The position numbers and the translations under genes are program-made. The notes beneath the pieces were generated by a model. That model was given only the letters and a program-made list of their open reading frames with translations, did not search any database and was not told the DNA's origin. From the NCBI RefSeq assembly GCF_000004195.4, contig NC_030678.2, positions 81,876,904 to 81,940,903 of the forward strand: a stretch of DNA of 64,000 bases. The letters are read 5' to 3'. This DNA comes from Xenopus tropicalis. Its lineage: Eukaryota; Chordata; Amphibia; Anura; Pipidae. Of the stretch, positions 1 through 17,857 are shown piece after piece; the stretch's first letter is position 1, and every line of letters starts with the position of its first letter.

Positions 1-6529
<6,529 letters not shown>

Positions 6530-9500
6530 CAGCACAGTGAGAGCTGGCACAAACTCTCCTCATCCTTCTTTTCCAATCCCTGAAATCTGTTAAGCAGACT
6601 TCCCTGTAATGTTCAGGGCCAGTTCTGTCTCTTGGCTTCCCACCAGCACATTTTGGACTTTTTGCACTGAATCTCTTTATGATGGCATTTGAATGGAGGA
6701 AAGATGCAAACATTTTTATTTAGTTATGTAAAAAAACTTATGGATTGTCTTCTGATGCATTGGACTGAATATTTACCTCAAGCTCAAAAGATATCTGAAC
6801 ATTTTACTCCAAGCAACTCTTGTTGTGTTAATTATTTTTAATTTGCAAGCCAGCATTTCATCATCCTTGGTTGTAACAAAAATGTACATGCTTTTTTGTC
6901 TCAACATGCTGCTTTGCGACTGTACTTAAACGGAAAAGTGTAACTGAGTGGGGCCATAGACTTGCTAAATGAGGTTTAGTCCTTACTGTAAAATACCTTC
7001 TTAATGTTTTTACAGGTAATGCCGTCTGTCAGGTTTCTTAACCATTGCAAACTTGTACTTTTTAATGAGTGCAGGCTGCAAATCTATTGCACTATATTGC
7101 ATATTAATTAAGGTAAGTTTTTATTTCTGTATAAAATGAATGTGTAATATTAAGATTTAATATAAGGGCCATGTGGCGAGCACTGCCATATAATTTTTCA
7201 CATGCAGATTGCCATTACTCTTCCTTCCCCAGACACCTTTTGCTGCCCAAAACATGTTAGTATTTTGCCAGCACACACAGATGCCCGTGTTATTGCTGCT
7301 GCAGTTTGATAAAGTTTTTACTCTCGAAGGGATGGGGTGTGGGGTACCATTTTATGGCAATAACACATTTTTAGTATCATTTACTATCATTTCGGCATCC
7401 ACATGGTTTCTGGGTGTTGTATGATGTAGACGTTGTCTCCTTTCATTACCAGTGAATTTGTGGGGAATCTGTTTTACAAAATTACCTTCTCACTCTTAAG
7501 GTTTTTCTCTGCTGGTTTTTTTTGAGCATGTTTTTTTTTCTGTCTATGTGATGTAGATTGTTACTTCCAGTATAGCCTATGACCTCTATTGTTGGCAGAG
7601 AATCCTTCATTGCCAGCAGGGCAGGCCCTGCATTTACAAAGAATTAAAGCTCCTTGACTGTTGGGAGAGATTTAGGCAGCTTTGGGCCCGCTGAGACTAC
7701 ACGATTTATACCAGCATTTTCTATTCGTGTTGGTTCTCTGGACCCAGACTAACAAAGTGCATGTTTGTATAATCTGCATGTACAACATTTTCTTATTATG
7801 CCTTTATTCAGTTTATTATTTTTATGAATGAAAACCAACCCATTTCTGTATACACATGCTCTTACCTGTCCTCCTTGATCCCTCCACTCTAAAAGGTTCT
7901 TGAGATAAACCTTTGCAGTGCTCAACTACCTGCAGGTTTTGTGATGTGGCAACTCCATTAACTTTAACAAGCCCTGTCTTTTGTTTCTCTGGTATACCTC
8001 AGTTGCATTTACTGCTTTTTTTCCTGCTCTAATTATCCATGTTCTTACAGCATGACAACAGGTTTGACCATTGATTTTCTTTTTCTTCTCTCCATATCTA
8101 CACAGAATATACCTCACTGGGACAGTAGAAGTTGTGAATGGGAGGGTTATTGTGCTGCTTTGGGCTTTATTGCTGCTTGGTAACCCACTTTAGTGCCAGG
8201 AGGACCTCCTGAAGGTGCTAAGGTTGTAATCTTTTGTATGTAGTGTGTTTGCAGTTGCAGCTTGGTGAGAATCTCCATATGACCTTGATAGCTTTGCTGT
8301 GTTTACTGGTGATTATTTCTTCAGCAGTTCCATTTCCCCAGATTATAACTGGTGACACATAGGGCTGTTTTTATGGGTCATGCCATTTGTTGGCCCACTG
8401 TTTATTATATGTATATTGTGTAACTAGACCAAAACATTGATTGGCTCACATCAGAAGAGCAGTCCCATGCTATCTCTGATTTGCTGCATACATAGCCAGC
8501 CAGGATTTCTGTTTTCAGTGACTAACTCTCTAATCATTTCAGGTATGAGGTATGTTCTAAGTACTCATTCAGAGGTATTTTTTTAAAATAATTGCCCAAT
8601 TTGGTTAAAATTATAATTGCCGGGCCTGATCTAGCTTAGGAGTAAGTTTATTACCAAAGGCAAGTTTCTTGGCTATCTTAGGAGATATCAGGCAGCTATG
8701 AGCTACAGTCCCAAGCAATTGAGGCTTCTTGGAAAGGTTTAGTTTAGATACCCTGTTAGGCTTAAAACTTAGCTCAATTGGGTTTAACTAGCAAGTTTGA
8801 GTATTTCATGTGACTGACAGACAATGACATCATCTAATGTAAAGTACAGGGCAAATCTAGTACTGAAACATCCAAAATGAACAATAATATGAATTTGTGG
8901 TCATTTCTGTATTAAAACTATAAAATGTTAATGCCAATGAAATTTAGAAGTCCACTGTAGGAAATGTTATGTAGTGAAAAAATGCAGACCTACGTAGCAC
9001 CATTTATGCAATATGTGAAAAAAACAGAAGGCTATTGCTTTTCACTCCCATAGCATTAAGAGTTTTAAGCCCCTTTGGGTTGCGATCATCAACAGTGTTT
9101 TCTATTACGGCTTACACAATAAGCAACAAGATAACTGTGCCATGAGCTTCAGTATGCAGCCGACTTTATTGCCGTGTCGAGCTTTGGCCACTCGTGACTA
9201 TTAAAGGGTCAGCTACACACTTGTATATAGATATAAAACTGAGCCAGGATACCTACAGCAGTGGAGATCTGTACAGTTTTGAAAGTATGATTATGTCTTT
9301 GTTAGGACCGCAATATCAGATGAGGTTTTTTTTGTTTTTTTTTCATTTTGTTTGATTTCTGGTTAAGGATAAAGGGACATGGGTGGGTGGGAAGGTAGCA
9401 TTAAGTAGAAGTGGGGTATGTGTTTTGTAAACTTTTGAAACACTGCACAATTTGTGTTGCAGCAATACTATTGTGAACTTTTTTTTTTTGTTTTTTTTTT

Positions 9501-10546
9501 CTCTTTTCCCTAGTAAATAGCAGGGGGTGTGCTTGGATCAGTGTTTTGGGGAAAATTCGTACCTGTTTTAAGAGGTTTGAGTAGCTGTTGCATATTTTCA
9601 GTTTCTCTCTTATGAGACTTTTTAAAGGGAATCTGTTATGAATGTTCAGGAATTTGTAAAATAATTTGGTGACATTTTTCAACTTTTACTAAATTGTACA
9701 CCCTAATCGGTGTTTCTCAAATATGTATTTTCCGTTCTTACTGGCAATTAAATTTTTTTTTTACTGGTTCTCAAAAGAATTCTAAGTCCCAATGAGAACT
9801 CTAGACTTGTCCAGTTACAGCCTTTCTATACACAGTCAACCCATTACTTGTTTGTAAGTGTAAAAGAAAAATTTATGCTTTAAAATTGCCCGTTATTGAA
9901 ACTTTGTATACCATACGGGGAAATGAGGGGTGTTGGTCATTTTGCACCAAAGTAAAGAAATTACAGATTTTAGATGTTAATACTGCAGTCTGAAAATGCA
10001 TAGTTGTTTTTTCAAGTTAACTGGCATCCTAATTACAAGACTATATTGAAAAAAGCATTTCATATTTAGAGTGATGGATCTGAAGATTTAAAGGCTATAT
10101 CCAGGTAGATACCAGACTGCTGACTGGTAGGACAGTCTGTGTGTTCTTATGATTGGCCCTTCATTAAGCGGTAGTAATTCAGAATCTGTGTTTAAACTTT
10201 GCTTCAGATAAGTGAATCAAGGTCAAGTGAGAGTTGTAGGCCTCTAACCATGCTTGTAAGAGCACTTGGTGTATTAAACCCGCACTTTGGCATAGCCTAT
10301 GAATACAACAGCCTGCCTAGTATGAAGGGGTTTATTTGCAGAGTATTCTCAAGGTAAGTTTGGTCTGTGTAGATAGTTGTAGCATAAGATTTTAACTCAA
10401 CACTTGCGCTAATGACAATCTTACAAATATCATTGTCACAGGATTAAGTTTTTTTTTTTTTTATTGTCTTAATCTTACTTGTATCTGATTCTCATCAATG
10501 TTAATCTTTTGTTATCAAGGAACATGCTTTCAATATCTTTCAGTAA

Positions 10547-10822
10547 GGCCGTGACACACGGGGAGATTATTGGCGCCGCGACAAATCTCCCCGCAATGCC
10601 ATCCCACCGGCTAGAATGTAAATTGCAGATGGGATGGTAGACGCGGAGCCGTGATTTGCCGAAGTTTCCTCTCAAGGCTACTTCGGCAAATCGCAGCGCC
10701 GTGTATGCCATCCAACTGGCGATTTACGTTCTAGCCGGTGGGATGGCATTGCGGGGAGATTAGTCGCCCACGACAACGGAGATTTGTTGCAGCACGACTA
10801 ATCTCCCCGTGTGTCACGGCCC
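10547..10822. mobile_element. Palindromic MITE (Harbinger-like TAA duplication)
   Basis: 276 bp, near-palindromic over most of its length. Left end GGCCGTGACACACGGGGAG and right end CTCCCCGTGTGTCACGGCCC are inverted repeats, flanked by TAA on both sides (10544-10546, 10823-10825). A 3-bp TWA duplication suits PIF/Harbinger, but no transposase is present. It sits inside the proposed AGO4 3'UTR. Confidence 0.8.
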
Positions 10823-11964
10823 TAAAACTGTTCTAAATGAGATTTGCAGATGCAAGACTTTGCAGTGGATCACTAAATACTTCAGTCTGTATTCTTTTTC
10901 CTCTCCTACCATTATACCTAGGAACCACTTGCTCTTACATAAACAATGGTAGAGTGTATGTTAAAATGTTGTATACATTCTGCTTTACAGGTCCCAAGGT
11001 ACTGGTTTTCATTTCTAAATTGAGAAGCACTTTGTCCTTTTTTTTTTTTTTTTCCCCAGTCATAGACTTCTCTTTCCTTGCCAAGCATATATATTCTGTG
11101 TTGTTGGCAAGGGTGTTAGGACGCCAACCATGTATAATGTTTCCCCATTCCAGTCAATATTCTGGGAAAAGCATGTTGCTTGCAGCTGCTTGTTCCCAGA
11201 GCAGTGCAAAATGACTGACAGGAAAGGGTTAATGAAATCACAACTCTTCAAAGATGGCATTTAATATAAGTGACTGACTGGTCTGCCCACACCTATTTCT
11301 GTCTAATTTTGCTCACCCATTTTATTTGGAACTACTATCCAAAATACTAGGATATTTTGCATATATGTTGGATATATACTTTTTACTATAGGATCAATTA
11401 CATTTTAAACATTAGTGTCCCTTTTTGAGGGCTAATTTCCTTTCACTGACTCTAGATTTGTTAGCAATTAAGTAGCGATATACAGGCTTGCTTGAAAAGG
11501 GACACCACCTGCTTTCTTTGAGGGCATTTTAAAAATTTCAAGCTTATTTTGGCTGATTTTATGATCTGTGTGACACTTGACAAGTTTACTGGTATCACTT
11601 TTTTTAATTCCCCTAGCAAATAGGTATAAAATACCACGTTTCCTTCTTTCTATAGTATTTCTATGTCTAGAAGTGGGGATTCCTTGTATAAACTTTGCAT
11701 TTATTGAACTTTTGATGTACATTTCTTTTGGTTTCTATATTGTCGCTAGACTTGTAATGTTTAAATCGTGTTTTATGAAATTTTCAGTGGATGTATGTCT
11801 ATAGCAATACGAGGTAATATTTTTTTTTTTTAAAGCTATTTAAGGATGGTTTAGCAGCCCCTATTGCTAGACTTGAGATGCTGGCTGTGTAATTTTTTTA
11901 ACTTCGCAGGGATATCATTTTTGTTTTATGTGTCTAAAGTAAAATATATAAAGGCGGTATGCCA

Positions 11965-11970
11965 AATAAA
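11965..11970 (+). terminator. Candidate poly(A) signal of AGO4
   Basis: AATAAA, followed within 15-45 bases by a T-tract and GTCTGTGTGTCTG, a good downstream U/GU-rich element. A hAT element begins about 90 bases further on. Confidence 0.55.
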
Positions 11971-12059
11971 TTTTGTCTTGCTCTTCTTTTTTTTTTTTTG
12001 TCTGTGTGTCTGAAATTAAGGGAAAAAAAATTCTAACTGTACACTTGATATATCTAGAT

Positions 12060-13037
12060 CAGTGCTGTCCAACTTCTGCGGTGCCGAGGGCTGGAATTTC
12101 TCTAGCATATATGGTGGAGGGCCGCTAATGGAAGCCAGTTTTGACCACTCCCCTTTTTTGTATGACACCCACTTCAAACCACACCCATTTTATCACAATG
12201 GTAGTAGTGCAGCAAAAACCCAAATGCTTGGTTCTCACTGTGGGGATATCAACAGTTATTCATATATGAAAGAATTATATTATGTCATATTAAGACACAC
12301 CCTTAAATCCATATGCCGCCTCCTCCTCCCCTGTGGGTAGCACAGCAAACCCCAGCAACATAATTACACACCTTAGGGACCATTTAATGGCTGTTTCCAA
12401 CTACTAACAAACTCCCAGCACAAACCCCTGCCAGGTTCACCTCTCACAGGCAGCATAGGGCAGGCAGAGTATGGCACACAGGCAGCACTCTGCCTCCCTT
12501 ATGCTGCCTGTGTGTGCCATACTCTGCCTGCCCGATGCTGCCTGTGTGTGCCATACCCTGCCTGCCCGATGCTGCCTGTGTGTGCCATACTCTGCCTGCC
12601 CGATGCTGCCTGTGTGTGCCATACTCTGCCTGCCCGATGCTGCCTGTGTGTGCCATACTCTGCCTGCATTAGCTGCCTATGTGTGCCATACTCTGCCTAC
12701 CCTATGCTGCCTGTGTGTTCCATACCCTCCCTGCCCTATGCTGTCTGTGTGTGACATATACACAGGCAGCATAGTCCAGGCACTACATACAATAGGTGTG
12801 AACAATGTGGGTGATTACAGCCTGAGCCTGAGGTGTGAACAATGCAGAAACTAAAAGGTGTGAAAAACACAGGGGATTACGTGTTTAAACAATACAGGGG
12901 GGGTTTACAGCCTGAATCTGAGGTGAGAACCATGCAGGGGGCCAATTAATCTCAGTACTGATACCATTTAAAGCTTACACAAAGGTAAGCCATCAAAGCA
13001 GCCAGACAGGTGGGGGGCCGCCAGTTGGACAGCACTG
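12060..13037. mobile_element. Non-autonomous hAT element carrying a minisatellite
   Basis: 978 bp with inverted ends CAGTGCTGTCCAAC and GTTGGACAGCACTG, flanked by a perfect 8-bp duplication ATCTAGAT (12052-12059 and 13038-13045). This is the hAT signature. No transposase reading frame. The interior holds a 34-bp tandem array. A second, inverted copy of the same element is at about 30440-32541. Confidence 0.93.
12450..12775. repeat. 34-bp minisatellite inside hAT
   Basis: About eight units built on TGCCATACTCTGCCTGCCCG plus ATGCTGCCTGTGTG (34 bp). The first unit (12451-12488) and a piece at the right end (about 12760-12775) are in inverted orientation, so the array could fold back. The array has few stops in several frames, which creates spurious Cys/Pro-rich and GTHRQ-rich open frames. 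Confidence 0.93.
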
Positions 13038-13045
13038 ATCTAGAT

Positions 13046-16000
13046 GAAGAATAGTGTGGCAGAGCTAGTAGGTGCCATTTTCTGTATCTTGTTTTCAGCT
13101 CAGTTTAGCAACTAGGATTTTGCTGGCACGTATGCAGTTAAAGAATGCTCTGGGATTATCTGCACATGCACCAGCTAGTACCTTGTCACCAAACTGATCC
13201 GAAGATACAGAAGATGGTGCCTGGTAGCTCCATGGCACTATTCTGCATCTATGGGTCAGCTTTACAAACAGACACTTTTTCTCTGTGGAGAGGGAGCAGG
13301 GAGGGGGCACAAAGAAGGGCAGCAGATGGGGACTTTTGTCAGGGAGGGGTTTATTTCTCCTTCAACTCCGCCTTGTGGTTTAAGGTACAGTATATACCCC
13401 CTTTATAATATGGGCTAAATGAATTGGGCTTGTGTTAAACATGCTTTTTTCCTATTGCTTTAAGAAAAAATCAATTTTTCTTTCTGGCACTAAACATGAA
13501 TATGAAGCCAGATTTGATTAAGTACTTCTTGTCCCTTCCTAATCCTGCAAAACAAGAGGAGTTGATAAATGTATTGCCAGTTCACTGTGAATCCCCTCAT
13601 AATGCACTGCTTAGGAATAGGATAATATATTTTTTATATTAAAACAGTAGGCAGAATGCAATCTCAACAAAAATTCAAATTTTAATTTTTTTTAAAAAGG
13701 GGTTTTATTTATTTTTAGGTTCTACCGGAGAAAAGTGCTATATAAATGATTGACAGTAAAAGGGAATCTAATTAGCACCAAACAGAGTAGTTTAGGTTTC
13801 CATGTTTGCCCCTTTTTAGCTTACTTTTTTGTGATTATAACAGACAGTTATGTTCAACAAAAGCCAATCCATATACTATAACAAATTAAGAGGAAGGAAA
13901 AGACAACCCTTCCACGGTCTGTGTAATAAAATTGTGATTCTTTTTTAAGAAAAATAAAGTGGCAAGTGCTGTAAATGAAGTTATCAATAGTACAGAAGAG
14001 GAAAACTTAAATTATTCAGATATCAAAGGCCCAAATACCTAACAGGGATGTAGTTGAACTACAACAAGATACAAACACCCTATTAAAGTCTATTCAATTC
14101 ACTTCTCCAAAAATAATGCACTTGTGCGAATTTAACAATTCTACTAATTGCATGCTCCCAAATAATTCAAGTGACATGTGGTAAAGTTAGTTTTACAATC
14201 ACTAGTGGTATTTTAACCAAATCAATTGTCAAAGTCACTTGTGTGAGATGAATCACATGCCTGTACAAAACTTGAATTAATCCTAAAAGTTCAATTGGAA
14301 AACTAATAAGCACATGTAAAAGGAAATGAATAGAAGGGTGGGAATATCCCAGAGAAAACTATCTTAATTATTGCTAACTAATCACTAGGGATATCACCAA
14401 GCTGGAGAAGTCAGGACACCCAGGGCTGTGGTCTCAAATGTACCCTCAGTATATCTCAATTGTTGAGGCTAAAATTGTATTTATTTGTTTTTTTGTAATA
14501 TTGGTGTGTAGGTGGCCATCTCTGCATTGTGCCTGAGTCTGAGCTTTCAGAAAGAGCCAGCGCTACACATTAGAACTGCTTTCAGGTAACCTATTGTTTC
14601 TCTTACTCCCATGTAACTGAAGGAGTCCCAAGCTGGACTTGGATTTCTTACTACTGAGTGCTATTCTGATATCTACCACTTTTAGCAATACAGGTGTCAG
14701 GGAGCTGCTATCTTGCTACCGTCTCATTGTTCTGCTGATCTGCTGCTCGGGAGCAAAGGGCAGGGTGATATCACTCCAACTTGCAGTGCAGCAATAAAGT
14801 GTGACTGAAGTTTATCAGAGCAAGTGTCACATGGCTGTGGCACCCTGGGAAATGAAGAATATGGCTAGCCCCATGTGAACTTTTAAAATTAAATATAAAA
14901 AAAAAAATCTGTTTACTCTTTTAAATACATTTCAATGCAGAATTTTGCTGGAGAAGCTCTATTAACTGGTGCATTAAAAAGAATTAAAAAAAAATTCCCA
15001 TGACCGTATTCCTTTCAGCAGTTCCTAGCAAGCACATCCCATGCCTCTCCATCCTCCACATCACATAGCCATCTCATTTTCAGTTATTGATTCATCTTCC
15101 CCCTTTGCCTTAATGCCCCGGGACTTGGTTCTGCTGAAAGTAAGGAAATATATGTATTTTCTCCTTACCTTGCAGAGGTGGAAATAAACCTTCAAGTATT
15201 GCATAAAAGAATTTGACAACATTTATTGTTGGAAAGAAAATAACTTCATATGAACAAAATAAATATGCTGATTAGATGGAAAAAGTAACACATATACAAA
15301 TAGGTGCATGCACGCGCGCGCGCCAGTGGGGTTACTTGACTGGTAATAACATAGAACTTCAATAAATGCACAGATAATAGATAAATTAATGTATTAATAG
15401 ATAGTTGGATATATTGGCACTCTATATTTCTGATAAATTACATGATTTCAAATGGCTAATATAAAAAATTAAGATTGGACGAGTTTGTGTCCTTACTAGC
15501 TTCACCCCAACACACATGGGTATAAATGATGACATAAGATGACTGTTTAGAAAAAAATATCCCCTATGAGATTTGTATTTTCCAGCTGAATGTTGGGGAA
15601 TGTGTGGGTGAAAATTTGCCCAATCTTTATAAATGAGCCCCAGTATCTGTTTGAGGGAATGGGTGTCTTAGTGAGGCCTCACACATAATTCCCAAAGTGA
15701 CAATCAGCAGATTTTAGGGACTCAAATGGGTAGGTATCTTAGTTTGGAACACCTTTTGAGGAATTTGGCACACCTGTGGTATAATACTTTTTGTGAGCTC
15801 AGTATATGTTGTATTATTGTGCCACAAAGATTTGGTGTTCAAAGGAATTACCTTCCTGTTCAATAAATCAACTGTTCCTGTTAACCATGGCTGCCCAAGG
15901 TTCTTTGTTAAAGTGTTGATAATTATAGTTCATAATTCAATGGAGCATTAAAATTCAATATTTGCATTATTTTTTTCCTAATTTCATATAATATCAGCCG

Positions 16001-17588
16001 CAGTGGATATCTTGTAACCTTTTTCATTTGTGTGGCTGATTTAGGTAGAAAGCTGACCAATCCCACTGCTGTAATGTTCAAGGTATTGCATCTTTAGAAA
16101 GACGGTTGTGTTCTGTATGAATTCTTCCCAATAGTGGCACCAACATTGTATGCAGACTGTGAGGAGAGAAGAGCAAGGAGATCAATTCCTCTGCTGTGTC
16201 TTGTTTAATATCTGTTATTTGTCAAGAAGACATGTTATTTAGGAAGCCAGATGCTGCCAAGGGCCCTCTGCATGTAAAGTATTTTCTGTTGAATAGTAAC
16301 AGAGCTGTTGTGGGCTTCCTTGTTCCTCTTAAAAAACACATTTACATCCAGTATGAAGTAGATATTTTGCACTAATAATCATGGAGAGTGCTTGATAGTT
16401 AACAGTATGCTAGTATTACAGTATATTGCCAAACCAGGAGCGCTTTAAAAATGTTTTGAGTTTGAAAAATGTTAAAAACTGATAAGGCAGAAAGTGGTGT
16501 TTTTGTTCACAATAGCTTCAGCTCTAGTAAAAGGTTTAACAAGTAATTTATTCTATTATAGTACAGTTATTTCCATGATTTTAAAGTAGATACTGCACTA
16601 GCAACAAGAGCAATTTGAGTTGCATTCAGAGAACAGGAGAATGCCCAGGGGCACTTGAGAATGATATCAGTCTTCTACAAATATAATTTCCAAGTCTATT
16701 ATCCCACTTTCAACAACATTGGTGGAAGGGAAAACATAATACAGCTGTTTTTCTACCTTCAAATTTCTTGTACAAATATTTCTGAAAAAAAACTATTTGT
16801 TAAGAGGCACCATTTTGTAAAGAGGTTATTAGTAAAGTGGTCTTCACGAAGAAATAGACTGGCAGAGGGTGTGGCAGTTTCTTTGTTGTCTATAAATACA
16901 TTTTGATGGCCAGATATCTGCCAATGTTAGTTCTTAGGCTGAACATGTCCTTCTTAGGTTAAGGCAATATTTATCTAAGGAGTTACATATTTTAGAAAAA
17001 GGATGGTTTACATGAAAAGGTTTTGGGGGGATCAAAGCAGTGGATAGAGGGTGATATATACATTCTTATGAGCTAAGAAGGGCAAAACAAAGTCACAGCA
17101 AAGGTCTCAAAATGCCAAAAAGTCTAAAAATCTGTACCCCAATGGTTAGATGGTAAAAACAAATCGCATATAATTCTCATAAAACCTCACCTCTGGGGCC
17201 CACCAAACATACCCGCATAAGGGCAATGTGACTATGTTGAATACAATGGTTTCTTACACAGGAAAGTGGGGGAAACATATAAAACAGAGGTCAAATGTCA
17301 TTTTTGTATTCCAATAGACATTTGTCCCTTCCACTACTGCCAGTATAGATAACACACCCAGTGTTGGACTGGTCCCCAGCCCCTCGTGAGCCTGCTGGCC
17401 CAGACCCAATGCCAGCTGCCCTCCCCTGTTTGCATCTACTTATGCACGTTTGGGGGATGGGGGCCTTTGCAGGGGGCATGGGCAGTGGGGGGGCCCTGTG
17501 GTGGCAGCCCTGGTGGGCATGCACACCCCCAGTACGACCCTGACCACACCTTCTCCAGTTATGCTTCTTAGTTCAGCCTCCTAACAAG
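13046..17588. other. Intergenic, no gene seen
   Basis: A/T-rich DNA with no exon recognised on either strand. It holds one dispersed repeat (14511-15017) and a short alternating CG run (15311-15323) of possible Z-DNA character. About 16000-16330 is complex, non-repetitive sequence that I cannot assign. Confidence 0.5.
14511..15017. repeat. Dispersed MITE-like repeat, family A
   Basis: Shares long stretches with 54965-55320 in the same orientation (GAGCTTTCAG, AGAACTGCTTTCAGGTAACC, AAGCTGGACTTGGATTT). It also matches 47436-47697 in the opposite orientation (TTCTCCAGCAAAACTCTGGA on that strand). The end near 15017 matches the AGGAATACTGTCATGGG end next to TTAA at 47432, suggesting a T2-like, TTAA-targeting MITE. 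Confidence 0.65.
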
Positions 17589-17857
17589 TAGTGATGAGTG
17601 CATCTTTCCAGTGTCACTTTGCATATAAATTTGTGAAACTGCTAAAAAAATTTGGGAAGTGGCAAAAAATTTATGAAACACAACCATGACTTTTTTGACA
17701 CAACTGCAACTTATTTTACAGGACCGTAAGTTTTTTTGACACGTCAACGACTTATTTTTTACATGAAGGCAACGTTTTCCTCACCCAAATTCACCAGTGG
17801 CAAAATGTGGAATTTCGCTGTGAATACGTGCCTGGAGAAAACATTTGTTCATCACTA
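17589..17857. mobile_element. Decayed hAT-like MITE
   Basis: Ends TAGTGATGAGTGCATC and GTTCATCACTA resemble the TAGTGATGAGCG ends of the better-preserved element at 47855-48422. The interior has imperfect repeats of a TTTTTGACACAACTGCAAC-like unit. No clear target-site duplication remains. Confidence 0.45.

Larger units (their letters stand above)
6530..11990 (+). other. ago4: Probable AGO4 3' untranslated region
   Basis: From the TGA there is no recognised coding exon. The sequence is A/T-rich and largely unique until an AATAAA at 11965 that is followed by T-rich and GT-rich DNA, as expected of a cleavage site. I noticed no earlier AATAAA, only ATTAAA near 7641 and 9746. A 5.4-kb 3'UTR is plausible for a vertebrate Argonaute. 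The region contains one palindromic MITE (10547-10822). The exact end, and possible shorter isoforms, are inferred. The open frames here are short and unrelated to known proteins. Confidence 0.6.

Noticed and set aside
8985..9012. miR-29-like TAGCACCAT string
   Set aside because: Only the first nine bases resemble the microRNA and I saw no hairpin partner nearby.
12437..12854. Open frames of Cys/Pro-rich or GTHRQ-rich repeats on both strands
   Set aside because: They run through a 34-bp tandem array inside a hAT element. Open frames in several phases on both strands are a composition effect, with no start context or homologue.
15307..15323. GCATGCACGCGCGCGCG as a regulatory Z-DNA site
   Set aside because: Alternating purine-pyrimidine composition is real but very short, and no gene is near; too weak to claim.
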